Shown here: one piece after another, positions 26,768 to 35,299 of the stretch | Position numbering within the stretch: the first letter of the stretch is position 1 | Layout of the letters: every line of letters starts with the position of its first letter | Origin: Treponema sp. UBA792 | GTDB lineage: Bacteria > Spirochaetota > Spirochaetia > Treponematales > Treponemataceae | Length of the DNA: 64,000 bases | NCBI GenBank assembly: GCA_002296965.1 | Contig: DBIW01000005.1 | Span: forward strand, 1-64,000 | Reading direction: 5' to 3' | Notes under the pieces: model-generated | The model's database searches: none | Seen by the model: the letters and a program-made list of their open reading frames with translations, nothing else | What the model was told of the DNA's origin: nothing | Position numbers and translations under genes: made by a program

Positions 26768-27565
26768 ATGCCGAAGGAACGCATAGACAAGCTTCTGTCG
26801 CACGAGGGATTCGGAAGCAGAAAGGACATAAAAAAGCTGCTCAGGACAGCCGATGTGACGCTCAACGGAAAACGGATTTTTGATCCCGGAACAGGAGCGG
26901 ACATCAGTTCGGACATAATCATGATAGGCGGAGAAACAGTGGAATTCCGCGGTGACATCACGATAATGATGAACAAGATAATGCACACTGTCTCCTCAAG
27001 CAGGGACGGAATGCACCGCACGGTGTTTGACCTGCTTGACGGCACAATGCGGACTCCCTATCTTCAGGAAAAGCTCCATCTTGTCGGCCGGCTTGACATG
27101 GACACGGAAGGGCTTCTGCTTCTGACGACAGACGGAACACTGACGCACAGGTTAATATCGCCAAAATCCCACGTCGCAAAAACTTATTTTGTGCTTCTGG
27201 AAAAAGAAGAGCGCGCACAACGGAAAAACGAGATTGCGGAAATTTTCAGGAAAGGAATTTCCGTTGCCGCCGATGACAATGATCCTCCGTTTGTATGCGG
27301 GCCAGCGGAAGTATCATGGCCAGACACCGCGGATGCCGCTGAATTCCTGCTGAACACATCATGGAATCAGGAAATATCCGGAACGCCGGCGCTGCTGACA
27401 ATATATGAAGGAAAATATCACCAGGTGAAAAGAATGTTCGCCGCTGCCGGAAACAGGGTCATCTATCTGAAAAGGATTTCAATCGGAAAACTTGAGCTGG
27501 ACAAAAAACTGCCGCCCGGCGGCTACAGAAAACTGGGCGGCGATGAACTTGAGCTGCTTTTTTGA
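26768..27565 (+). CDS. RsuA-family rRNA pseudouridine synthase
   Basis: 265 aa. An N-terminal S4 RNA-binding domain (ERIDKLLSHEGFGSRKDIKKLL) is followed by the pseudouridine synthase domain with the catalytic Asp in GRLDMDTEGLLLLTTDG (near residues 111-127) and the C-terminal EGKYHQVKRMFAAAG motif. This is the RsuA/RluE/RluF group that isomerises uridine in 16S or 23S rRNA. The usual NKP motif is altered here to MNKIMHTV, so the Pro is missing. It starts 9 bp after gltA and may be co-transcribed. It converges with the STAS gene with 8 bp between stops. Confidence 0.9.
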   Translation: MPKERIDKLLSHEGFGSRKDIKKLLRTADVTLNGKRIFDPGTGADISSDIIMIGGETVEFRGDITIMMNKIMHTVSSSRDGMHRTVFDLLDGTMRTPYLQEKLHLVGRLDMDTEGLLLLTTDGTLTHRLISPKSHVAKTYFVLLEKEERAQRKNEIAEIFRKGISVAADDNDPPFVCGPAEVSWPDTADAAEFLLNTSWNQEISGTPALLTIYEGKYHQVKRMFAAAGNRVIYLKRISIGKLELDKKLPPGGYRKLGGDELELLF

Positions 27566-27573
27566 GAATTTTA

Positions 27574-28125
27574 TCAGGCAAGCGCGACATCGGCGCTTTC
27601 GTTTATCGCGATAATCGACTTGCAGCCGGAGCAGCGGAACCGGCCTGCCTTTACAGCGCGGAGCTTTTTTCCGCACACGGGACAGCTGATAATCTTGGGA
27701 AAAATTGAAACTTCCGAACCGTCCGTGCTGTTGAAAAACTGGATGGCGGCTTCGGTTGATTCCTTGATGTTGAAAAACTGCGAGAACCCCAGAAGCTGAA
27801 AAACCTCATAAACCTTCGGCTGAATTTCAACAAGTACAATATCTCCGCCCTTAGGCTTGACCTGCTTCAGGAACACGGTGAAAGATCCGATTCCTGTGGA
27901 AGAAACATAGCTCAGCGCGGAACAGTTGAACACCAGATTCAGAAAACCTGCCTCGACAATCTTTGAAACCTGCTTCTGAAAAAAACTGGAATTATAAGTG
28001 TCTATATAACCGTTAAGATATATGAATATTCCGTTCGCAATGTCGTCCGCCTTTTTCAGCGTGACAGAAAGGCTGTCGTCACGGTCATCATCAAACCCGG
28101 AAACCAATGAATTGTTCGTATCCAT
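27574..28125 (-). CDS. STAS-domain protein with C-terminal zinc ribbon
   Basis: 183 aa. Residues ~20-125 form a STAS (anti-sigma-factor antagonist) domain; ALSYVSSTGIGSF around residues 70-82 contains the expected phosphorylatable Ser. The C-terminal ~40 residues carry a four-Cys zinc ribbon (CPVCGKKL ... FRCSGCKS). STAS proteins act as partner-switch antagonists, turned off by a serine kinase. Adding a zinc ribbon is unusual outside spirochaetes and may mediate protein or nucleic-acid contact. No kinase or phosphatase partner is adjacent. Confidence 0.85.
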   Translation of the reverse strand: MDTNNSLVSGFDDDRDDSLSVTLKKADDIANGIFIYLNGYIDTYNSSFFQKQVSKIVEAGFLNLVFNCSALSYVSSTGIGSFTVFLKQVKPKGGDIVLVEIQPKVYEVFQLLGFSQFFNIKESTEAAIQFFNSTDGSEVSIFPKIISCPVCGKKLRAVKAGRFRCSGCKSIIAINESADVALA

Positions 28126-28159
28126 ATTTTCCCCGCAAAAACTATAATTTCAAGGTAAT

Positions 28160-28189
28160 ATTATAAAACATTGGAGTTATCCATGTCAA
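28160..28189 (-). promoter_or_regulatory. Predicted promoter of the STAS gene
   Basis: Read on the minus strand, perfect TTGACA (28189-28184) and perfect TATAAT (28165-28160) are separated by 18 nt, giving a short leader to the ATG at 28125. Confidence 0.65.
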
Positions 28190-28232
28190 ATACAGCGATT
28201 CCGGAAAACTCATTCCTAAGAGAAATATACGA

Positions 28233-28260
28233 TTGCAAAATTTCCGGCCAGTTTTATAAT
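28233..28260 (+). promoter_or_regulatory. Predicted promoter of the GH3 gene
   Basis: TTGCAA (28233-28238), 16-nt spacer, perfect TATAAT (28255-28260). It faces away from the STAS promoter. Confidence 0.55.
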
Positions 28261-28329
28261 TTTCCAGGACTGTCACATTATACAGACCAGATTCCGAATG
28301 ACTGAAAAAAAATGGAACGAGGATCAAAA

Positions 28330-30426
28330 ATGAGAAAAGAAATTTCAGAAGAAATCAGAAACATGACGGACAGCATGACCCTTGAGGAGAAAGTGTCTCT
28401 CATGCTTCACGAGAGCATGGCCGTTCCGCGGCTTGGAATTCCTGAATACAACTGGTGGAACGAATGTCTTCACGGAGTCGCAAGGGCGGGATACGCGACT
28501 GTTTTTCCCCAGGCGATAGGTCTTGCGGCCACGTTTGATCCGGCTCTGGCCGAGGAGGAGGCGGCTGCGATTTCGGACGAGGCGCGCGCAAAATACAATA
28601 TCGCCGTAAAAGCCGGCGACCGCGGGCAGTACCGGGGACTGACGTTCTGGACTCCGAACATAAACATATACCGGGATCCGAGATGGGGCCGCGGACAGGA
28701 GACGTTCGGAGAAGATCCGTACCTTACGGCAAGAATGGGCACCGCAGTGGTGAAGGGACTTCAGGGCGACGATCCTGACAACATGAAGACAGCCGCCTGC
28801 GCAAAACATTTTGCGGTTCATTCAGGACCGGAAAGCAACCGCCACGAATTTGACGTAAAGCCCACGAAAAAGGATTTATGGGAAACCTATCTCCCGGCGT
28901 TCAAGGCTCTTGTCGATGCAGGCGTTGAGTCGGTTATGGGCGCATACCAGCGGCTTTACGGAGAACCGTGTTGCGGAAGCAAATTCCTGCTGGTGGATAT
29001 TCTGCGCAAAAAATGGGGATTCAAGGGACACGTCGTCAGCGACTGCTGGGCCGTCCGGGATTTCCACGAGAACCACAAAGTGACATCGACACCGGCACAA
29101 AGCGCGGCTCTTGCAATAAACAACACCTGCGACCTCAACTGCGGCTGCACATATCATGCGGCCATAGAAGCCGTCCGCAGCGGAATTCTTCCGGAGAAAA
29201 AAATCGACGAGTCGGTGGAGCGGCTTCTTGCGACAAGGTTCAAGCTGGGACTTATGGACAGTCCCGAAAAATCAAAATGGGGACATCTCGGCCGCGAAAC
29301 CGTCGGTTCAGAAAAACACAGGACGCTGGCAAGAAAGGTCGCGCAGAAATCAGTCGTGCTGCTCAAAAACAAGAACGGGCTGCTGCCGCTTAAAAGCGAC
29401 GTAAAAAAAATCATGGTGATGGGACCGGTGGCCGCCAACATAAATTCCCTGATTGCGAATTACTACGGCCTGAATTCCAGGCTCGTCACGATTCTTGAGG
29501 GAATTGTCGGTAAAACCGAATCCATCGGCGGCATGACGATAGATTACGCCCAGGGCTGCGGAATGTACGGAGAAAGCCGCCAGCGCGGATGGACGGTCGG
29601 ACTTGCGCAGAACGCAGATGTCGTAATCGCCTGCTTCGGACTGGACAATGCGATGGAAGGCGAGGAAGGGGAATCCGTCGAGACAAAAAAAGGAGACAGG
29701 GAATACATCGAGCTTCCGCCGTGGCAGCTGGACTACCTCAAGGCCGTTCATGACCGCGGAACACCCGTCGTCCTTGTGCTGACAGGAGGCGGACCGGTGG
29801 CTTTTCCTCCGGACGTGGCGGACGCGATACTCTTTGCCTGGTATCCCGGCGAGGAAGGCGGAAACGCCGTGGCCGACATTATTTTCGGAGACGCAGTGCC
29901 GTCAGGCCATCTTCCGGTGACATTCCCCAAGTCGACGGAAGATCTTCCGGATTTTGAGGACTACAGCATGAAAGGCCGGACGTATAAGTTTATTGAAAAG
30001 GAACCGCTTTTTCCGTTCGGATTCGGTCTGAGCTATACGACATTCAGGTTCAACAGGATGGAAATTTCCGCCGCCGAAATCCGCAGAGGCGGAAGGACTG
30101 CCGTTTCCGTCGATGTTGAGGTCGAAAACACAGGAGAATACGCCGCCGAGGAGACCGTTCAGATTTATGTGACAAAAAATGCACGTAAGAAAGATGAGGC
30201 CCTGTGCGCGCTGAGGAATTTCGCGAAAATCAGCCTTGAGCCGGGAGAGCGGAAAACTGTCCGTTTTGAGCTGACAGATTCAGATTTCGAGTCCGTCAAT
30301 GATGACGGTGAAAGCGTCCTTGTTCCGGGAACATACACCGTTACCGCCGCGGACAGCTCGCCGTCGGAACTTTCGCTAAAGCTCGGCGCGGCAAAGCCCC
30401 TGACAGGCACAGTGACCGTCATATAA
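28330..30426 (+). CDS. GH3 beta-xylosidase/beta-glucosidase, cytoplasmic
   Basis: 698 aa from the ATG at 28330, behind GAGG (28318-28321); an upstream ATG at 28312 has no ribosome-binding site. The N-terminal TIM barrel has NECLHGVARAG, RDPRWGRGQETFGEDPYL, the KHF motif (AKHFAVHSGPE) and the nucleophile Asp in GHVVSDCWAV. An alpha/beta sandwich and a C-terminal Fn3-like domain (FPFGFGLSYTTFRF, then VQIYV) follow. The SDCWAV form and NEC opening resemble the beta-xylosidase branch. No signal peptide, so it works on imported oligosaccharides. The GH27 gene follows on the same strand after 80 bp. Confidence 0.93.
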   Translation: MRKEISEEIRNMTDSMTLEEKVSLMLHESMAVPRLGIPEYNWWNECLHGVARAGYATVFPQAIGLAATFDPALAEEEAAAISDEARAKYNIAVKAGDRGQYRGLTFWTPNINIYRDPRWGRGQETFGEDPYLTARMGTAVVKGLQGDDPDNMKTAACAKHFAVHSGPESNRHEFDVKPTKKDLWETYLPAFKALVDAGVESVMGAYQRLYGEPCCGSKFLLVDILRKKWGFKGHVVSDCWAVRDFHENHKVTSTPAQSAALAINNTCDLNCGCTYHAAIEAVRSGILPEKKIDESVERLLATRFKLGLMDSPEKSKWGHLGRETVGSEKHRTLARKVAQKSVVLLKNKNGLLPLKSDVKKIMVMGPVAANINSLIANYYGLNSRLVTILEGIVGKTESIGGMTIDYAQGCGMYGESRQRGWTVGLAQNADVVIACFGLDNAMEGEEGESVETKKGDREYIELPPWQLDYLKAVHDRGTPVVLVLTGGGPVAFPPDVADAILFAWYPGEEGGNAVADIIFGDAVPSGHLPVTFPKSTEDLPDFEDYSMKGRTYKFIEKEPLFPFGFGLSYTTFRFNRMEISAAEIRRGGRTAVSVDVEVENTGEYAAEETVQIYVTKNARKKDEALCALRNFAKISLEPGERKTVRFELTDSDFESVNDDGESVLVPGTYTVTAADSSPSELSLKLGAAKPLTGTVTVI

Positions 30427-30506
30427 AAATCAGCCGCAACCTTAAGTGAAACCAGGCAGTTCTGTTTATCGTTGCGGCAGTTTATGTATTCAACACAGGA
30501 GGAATA

Positions 30507-31811
30507 ATGTACGACAAAAATTCTGTAGCTCCGGTTCCGCCGATGGGCTGGAACAGCTACGACTACTACAACACCATGGTGAACGAAGCCCAAGTCAGGG
30601 CGAACGCCGAATTCATGGCAAAGAACCTCAGGAAATTCGGATGGGAATATGTCGTTATTGACATCCAATGGTCGGATCCCGATGCCGGAAACAGAAACAG
30701 CGAGAACATCCAATACATTCCATTCAGCAGATTCTGCGTCGATGAATTCTCAAGACAGATTCCCGCTCCGAACAGATTTCCGTCTTCCGCCGGAGGAAAA
30801 GGCTTCGGACCGCTTGCCGAATACATCCATTCTCTGGGACTGAAATTCGGAATCCACATAATGCGCGGAATTCCGCGTTTCGCGGCGCACGATCATCTTC
30901 CGATAAAGACCGGCGGCTCAACAGTTACGGCTGACATGATTGCGGATCCGTATTCGGTCAGCAGATGGAATCCGGATATGTACGGAGTTGATTTCAGAAA
31001 AAACGGCGCGCAGGATTACTATGACTCCGTGTTTGAGCTTTATGCGCAATGGGGAGTCGATTTTGTCAAGGTGGACGACATCTGCAACACCAATATGTAT
31101 CCGGGCAATCCGTACTCCGCCGAAAAAGAGATAGAAATGATTGCACACGCAATCGAAAAAAGCGGACGCCCGATGGTTCTAAGCCTGTCGCCAGGACCTG
31201 CGGTAATCGAAAAAGCCCATCACCTAGAGCAGTACGCGAATATGTGGCGCATAACTGATGACTTCTGGGACGACTGGAAGCTGCTCAAGAATATGTTTGA
31301 GCGGTGCGAAGTCTGGCAGAAACATACGGGAGCCGGAAACTGGCCCGACTGCGACATGCTTCCGATTAATGTTCTGGGAGAAGGATGGGGACACGGAAAG
31401 TGGCATTCAAAATTCACGGAGGACGAGACCCGGACGATGATTTCTCTGTGGTGCATATTCCGCTCGCCGCTGATGATTGGAACAGACCTTACGCAGCTTG
31501 ACGAAACCAGTCTCGGCATGTTAACGAACGATGAGATTCTTGCGATGGACAGAAACCCGAACCGCGCATATATGATTTCGCCGTCGTGCGGCGGAAACGT
31601 GATTGTCTGGGCGGCTGAAGCGGAAGGCGGAGGAATCTACTACGCATATTTCAACGTAAGCGAGGAGAACCAGACTATCAGAATGAACGCCCTTCCCGAC
31701 ACCGATTCACAAAAAAGCGTCATCAGGGATTTGTGGGAACACTCCGATCTCGGCGAGAAAACGGAATTCACCATGAATCCCCATTCATGCCGTGTGTTCC
31801 TTGTCAGATAA
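30507..31811 (+). CDS. GH27 alpha-galactosidase, cytoplasmic
   Basis: 434 aa with a strong AGGAGGAATA site. Hallmarks: PPMGWNSYDYY at the start, VVIDIQW, the nucleophile Asp190 in DFVKVDD, and the acid/base Asp in WRITDDFWDDW (residues 247-257). A C-terminal beta domain completes the ~430-aa family length. Removes alpha-1,6-galactosyl units from galactomannan or raffinose-type sugars; alpha-N-acetylgalactosaminidase is a family alternative. No signal peptide. Its stop overlaps the convergent HAD gene by 8 bp. Confidence 0.93.
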   Translation: MYDKNSVAPVPPMGWNSYDYYNTMVNEAQVRANAEFMAKNLRKFGWEYVVIDIQWSDPDAGNRNSENIQYIPFSRFCVDEFSRQIPAPNRFPSSAGGKGFGPLAEYIHSLGLKFGIHIMRGIPRFAAHDHLPIKTGGSTVTADMIADPYSVSRWNPDMYGVDFRKNGAQDYYDSVFELYAQWGVDFVKVDDICNTNMYPGNPYSAEKEIEMIAHAIEKSGRPMVLSLSPGPAVIEKAHHLEQYANMWRITDDFWDDWKLLKNMFERCEVWQKHTGAGNWPDCDMLPINVLGEGWGHGKWHSKFTEDETRTMISLWCIFRSPLMIGTDLTQLDETSLGMLTNDEILAMDRNPNRAYMISPSCGGNVIVWAAEAEGGGIYYAYFNVSEENQTIRMNALPDTDSQKSVIRDLWEHSDLGEKTEFTMNPHSCRVFLVR

Positions 31812-32445
31812 CTGAATTCAGGGTGTAGACATCCTCCACACCCGAAACAAGGATTCCGCCCATTCCGAGCTCCAGCGGCAGAGCGACATCAAGATCGTAC
31901 CTGTCGCCGACGGCAAGACATTCATCGGGATGGGCGGATGTTTTCTCAGCGGCAAGCAAGAACGGTTCCGCCGCAGGCTTCGACTTGAAGCAGGTGTCAA
32001 GGCCGATAATATCCGGAATCAGGGCGGAAACTCCAATAACATCAAGCGTCTTGCGTGCCGGAAGAACGGGATTGTTCGTCACGCAGATCAGTCTGAACCT
32101 TCCGGCCAAAGCCTGAAGCGCGGAGACAAGTTTTCCGTTATATGAAAGAAAATTCTTCGGTTCAAGAAGTTTTTTCCGCCATTCAACGCTTGTCTCTATC
32201 GGAATTCCGAATGCGGCGAGCGTGTTTCCAAGGCTGATTTTCTGGCCGCCGTGAAGTTCCGCCCATTTCTTCCTGTAAGCGGCAACCATCTTTCTGGCCT
32301 CCTCCGCCGGAATTCCGCGCAGCTCCGCGAAATATCTCACCTGGCAGTCAACCTGCTCAAAGGCATAGACGCTGTCCGTATAGAGAGTGGAGTCTATGTC
32401 AAAAATTATTGTTCTTGTTCTCTCAGGAATTCTGTAAATCTTCAT
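31804..32445 (-). CDS. HAD-superfamily phosphatase (nucleotidase/PGP-like)
   Basis: 213 aa. HAD motifs in order: FDIDSTLYTD (nucleophile Asp), ICVTNNP, KSKPAAEPF (Lys) and AVGDRYDLDVAL (acidic pair). The DIDSTLY form with an alpha-helical cap resembles subfamily IA pyrimidine 5'-nucleotidases and phosphoglycolate phosphatases. It overlaps the FGGY kinase gene by 4 bp (ATGA) and is the last gene of the prs-kinase-phosphatase operon, so a sugar- or nucleotide-phosphate substrate is likely. Specific substrate unknown. Confidence 0.85.
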   Translation of the reverse strand: MKIYRIPERTRTIIFDIDSTLYTDSVYAFEQVDCQVRYFAELRGIPAEEARKMVAAYRKKWAELHGGQKISLGNTLAAFGIPIETSVEWRKKLLEPKNFLSYNGKLVSALQALAGRFRLICVTNNPVLPARKTLDVIGVSALIPDIIGLDTCFKSKPAAEPFLLAAEKTSAHPDECLAVGDRYDLDVALPLELGMGGILVSGVEDVYTLNSVI

Positions 32446-33662
32446 CTTTTCACCGGAGGATAATATACGGCGTACGGACGGACAATCCGGGAGGCAGCGT
32501 CAAAAACCGACGGATACAGCCCAAATCCGGCAAGACACGCGCACAGATTGCCGGTAAGCTCGGAGTCAGCGCAGTTGCACACGGAAATCTCCATTCCAAG
32601 CAGGTCGGCGCGCATCTGCATCCACTCAGGATTCTTCGCCTGACCGCCGGCCACTGTCATCCGCTCAGGAAATTTCTCTCCGGCAGCAGCAGAATTCCTC
32701 CTCAGAACGGAAATTCCGTCCCGCAGATGCTCCATTATAAGCTCAAGGATTTGCCGCCCCTCCGGATTACGCCCGCTCACCGAATCAGAAAAAAATTCTC
32801 CGTAGGAAATTCTTCTTCCGAGCTTTTTCTCAGTCCGGACAAGGCAGTCAACAAACATACGGCCGCTTTCCTGACTCAACACCGCCATGTTCCAGAGCCC
32901 CGGAACGACGGAGGGCAGCGTCCTGACCCCTTCCGCAGAGAACGGACGCGTCACGCAGAGATTCAGCCCCTCGCTTGAGCCGGCGCAGTCGCACAGTTTT
33001 CCGGGAGAAAGGGTTCCGGTTCCTATCATTGCTGCCACAAAATCAGGTCCGGCGGAAAAAACGGGAATTCCGGCCGTCAGACCGAGTCCGGCGGCGGCTG
33101 ATTCCGTGAGTTTTCCGCAGCAATCACCGATTCCGACAAAGGGAGGAAGCTTTTCGGCGGGAATTCCGCAGGATTTCAAGACGGATGAATTCCAGTAGGC
33201 GGATTCAAATCGCTTTTCCGGAAGAACCGTCACCGGATTGCCGGTAAGCAGAAAAATCAGATATTCCGGACCGGAAAAAACAAATCCGGATGAGCTGAAA
33301 TCATCAGGAAAAAAATCCCTGAACGCCAGAATCCGCGGAACAAAGAGCGAACCTCCGGCATCAGGATATTTTTGCGTCATATCCGGAATTTTCCTGTTCC
33401 ACAGCAACGTCCTTCCGTTTCCGGCGACAAGAGTCGGACCGTTTCCGGAAATCCCGGCCGCAGCGATTTTTACTCCGGGCGAATCATCAAGAAGCGCGGA
33501 AACCGCAGTTCTGAGCGCCGGATACCATTGAAGCGCGGCAAAGGCGCCGTCCAGTTCGGGAAAAGTCTGAGAGCAAAAAGACACGGCTCCACCATCAGCC
33601 GAAAAAATTCCGGCTTTAAGCGAAGTCGTTCCTATGTCCACAGCAAGAACTGCGTCGGTCAT
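32442..33662 (-). CDS. FGGY-family carbohydrate kinase
   Basis: 406 aa. The N-terminal AVDIGTTSLKAGIFS phosphate loop and the C-terminal MTVAGGQAKNPEWMQMRADLLG motif are typical of FGGY sugar kinases such as xylulokinase. The protein is about 80-90 residues shorter than the usual 490-500. The usual conserved Asp region is present as SAGPDFVAAMIGTG. It phosphorylates an unidentified (keto)pentose or polyol. Its start overlaps the prs stop (TGATG) and its stop overlaps the HAD start, so all three are translationally coupled. A link from pentose phosphorylation to PRPP supply is plausible. Confidence 0.87.
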   Translation of the reverse strand: MTDAVLAVDIGTTSLKAGIFSADGGAVSFCSQTFPELDGAFAALQWYPALRTAVSALLDDSPGVKIAAAGISGNGPTLVAGNGRTLLWNRKIPDMTQKYPDAGGSLFVPRILAFRDFFPDDFSSSGFVFSGPEYLIFLLTGNPVTVLPEKRFESAYWNSSVLKSCGIPAEKLPPFVGIGDCCGKLTESAAAGLGLTAGIPVFSAGPDFVAAMIGTGTLSPGKLCDCAGSSEGLNLCVTRPFSAEGVRTLPSVVPGLWNMAVLSQESGRMFVDCLVRTEKKLGRRISYGEFFSDSVSGRNPEGRQILELIMEHLRDGISVLRRNSAAAGEKFPERMTVAGGQAKNPEWMQMRADLLGMEISVCNCADSELTGNLCACLAGFGLYPSVFDAASRIVRPYAVYYPPVKR

Positions 33663-34921
33663 CAGCTGTTTTCTGGGCTGCTGTTATGAATTTTCACGAG
33701 CTTCTCGATTATGGTACGATTGTCAAGTAGATCGCTCAGTGACTGGTTATAATGAATTCTGGTGATTACATTCGCAAAAAGACCGCTGACATTCGTGCTG
33801 ATATACCATTCCCGGTTCAGAAGATCCTCGTGGTATACGGCATTTGTTCCTATTATCCTGTAGAAATAGCCTTTTTTGTATGCTTCGTCAAACTGCTCGA
33901 TTGCGTTTCCGGTAAAGAACGGAAGACTTATCGCCGCAATGACCTTTGTGGCTCCCTGTTCCTTCAGAAATCCCATCGCCTTCAGCAGAGTTCCGCCAGT
34001 TCCGAGCATATCATCCGCAAGAAAGGCGACCTTTCCACGGACATCACCGAGAAGTTTTACGGATTTTATATTGGTGTTCGTAGCGTTCTGCGTGACAATC
34101 GAATAGTCGCGCTCCTTGTAAATCATCGCAAGCGGAAGTTTGAGCCCGGATGCGTAGAATTTGTTCCTGTCAATCGCTCCTGTGTCCGGCGAGACAATCA
34201 CAAGATCATCTTTTTGTCCGGTAAGATCAACAATTTTACCAAGCTCGCGGATAATCTGATAGCTGGCATGAAGGTTGTCAAGATTGACTCTGGAGAATGC
34301 GTTCACAATCTCGCGGGAATGAATGTCAAGCGTTATGATTCTTGCGACACCGAGCATCTCGTAGATGTGCCCCAGCATACTTGCAGTAAGTCCCTCGCGG
34401 CCCTTCTTTTTATGCTGGCGGCTGTACGGATACGCCGGAACGACAAGCGTAATCTGCGCGGCTCCGGCCTGGCGGACCGCATCGATTGTAACCAGCAGCG
34501 ACATCACATGATCATTTACCGAAAGCGATACCTTGTTCGCGCCTCCGTTCAGCGGAAGCACCTCGTGGTTCTCGACATCCTGAAAGATGAACACATCCTT
34601 GCCGCGGACTGTATCAAGAAGCTCCGTCTTGAATTCACCGTTGGCAAAATAAGTGAACCTGGCATTCACCTTGAATACAGGCGGCCGGTACTTATCTGTA
34701 GCCCCTCTTATGCACAGATCGGAAGTCTGGAGATCATTCTTCAGATTGATTCTGTTCACAAGATCTTCTTTTGTAAGCTCATAACGCTTTGATATAACAT
34801 CGTTCTTCAAGGTGAAGCGGTGTTTATACATGTGTTTGAGGTGCGTTATGACTTCATCGGCGAAAGCTTCGCCACCTGGACACGCAACAATCGCAAGACT
34901 TGTTGGTTCGGAATAAGGCAT
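33662..34921 (-). CDS. prs: Divergent ribose-phosphate pyrophosphokinase
   Basis: 419 aa from the ATG at 34921 with AGAGG upstream; a TTG two codons earlier is less likely. It has the paired phosphoribosyltransferase-like folds of PRPP synthase: PYSRQHKKKGREGLTASMLG, ITLDIHS (metal-binding His), VSPDTGAIDRNKFYA and the PRPP loop ADDMLGTGGTL. It is about 100 aa longer than bacterial class I enzymes (~315 aa), lacks the usual Q-I-Q-G-F loop, and has a ~100-residue N-terminal region. It makes PRPP from ribose-5-phosphate and ATP for purine, pyrimidine, His and Trp synthesis. Operon leader ahead of the FGGY kinase and HAD genes. Confidence 0.9.
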   Translation of the reverse strand: MPYSEPTSLAIVACPGGEAFADEVITHLKHMYKHRFTLKNDVISKRYELTKEDLVNRINLKNDLQTSDLCIRGATDKYRPPVFKVNARFTYFANGEFKTELLDTVRGKDVFIFQDVENHEVLPLNGGANKVSLSVNDHVMSLLVTIDAVRQAGAAQITLVVPAYPYSRQHKKKGREGLTASMLGHIYEMLGVARIITLDIHSREIVNAFSRVNLDNLHASYQIIRELGKIVDLTGQKDDLVIVSPDTGAIDRNKFYASGLKLPLAMIYKERDYSIVTQNATNTNIKSVKLLGDVRGKVAFLADDMLGTGGTLLKAMGFLKEQGATKVIAAISLPFFTGNAIEQFDEAYKKGYFYRIIGTNAVYHEDLLNREWYISTNVSGLFANVITRIHYNQSLSDLLDNRTIIEKLVKIHNSSPENS

Positions 34922-35023
34922 TTTCAAGACCTCTTATGTTGGGAATATGGTCTATACTATCATTTTTCGCATTATGTTACAATCAACAAATCCATCTGAC
35001 AAATCATGAATGGCGGACGAATC

Positions 35024-35299
35024 TCACCAGCGCCGCGGAAGTCCAGGACAGAAAGCGGAAATCCGTCTTGCACGGAACGCGACAAAACATCCGCAGAATC
35101 CGCAGGTCATTCCGCCGGCAAGCGATGGACATGAACCGCAGATTCTCATCCGCTCCAGATAAAGGCTTTCGGGCGCGGTGTCGGCGGTAACCGGCTGGGC
35201 GGCGGACATTTCCTCCGCAAGTTCCGGAGTCATATCCATTGCCACCCACCGGCTTTCGCACTGCGGACACGGAATCCGCTGAGGCACGGAATCCGTCAC
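35024..35299 (-). CDS. Small cysteine-rich zinc-ribbon protein (DUF6171-like)
   Basis: 91 aa. Two cysteine clusters stand out: CPQCESRW near the N-terminus and [20 protein letters not shown] followed by FRARR and a final CP, an arrangement I associate with the DUF6171 family. The start overlaps the GH51 stop by 4 bp (ATGA), so the two are translationally coupled. It is probably a cytoplasmic zinc-binding protein; function unknown. Confidence 0.7.
   Translation of the reverse strand: MTDSVPQRIPCPQCESRWVAMDMTPELAEEMSAAQPVTADTAPESLYLERMRICGSCPSLAGGMTCGFCGCFVAFRARRISAFCPGLPRRW

Noticed and set aside
33752-34792. 346-codon open frame on the plus strand
   Set aside because: Antisense to the PRPP synthase gene; composition shows no protein-like pattern.
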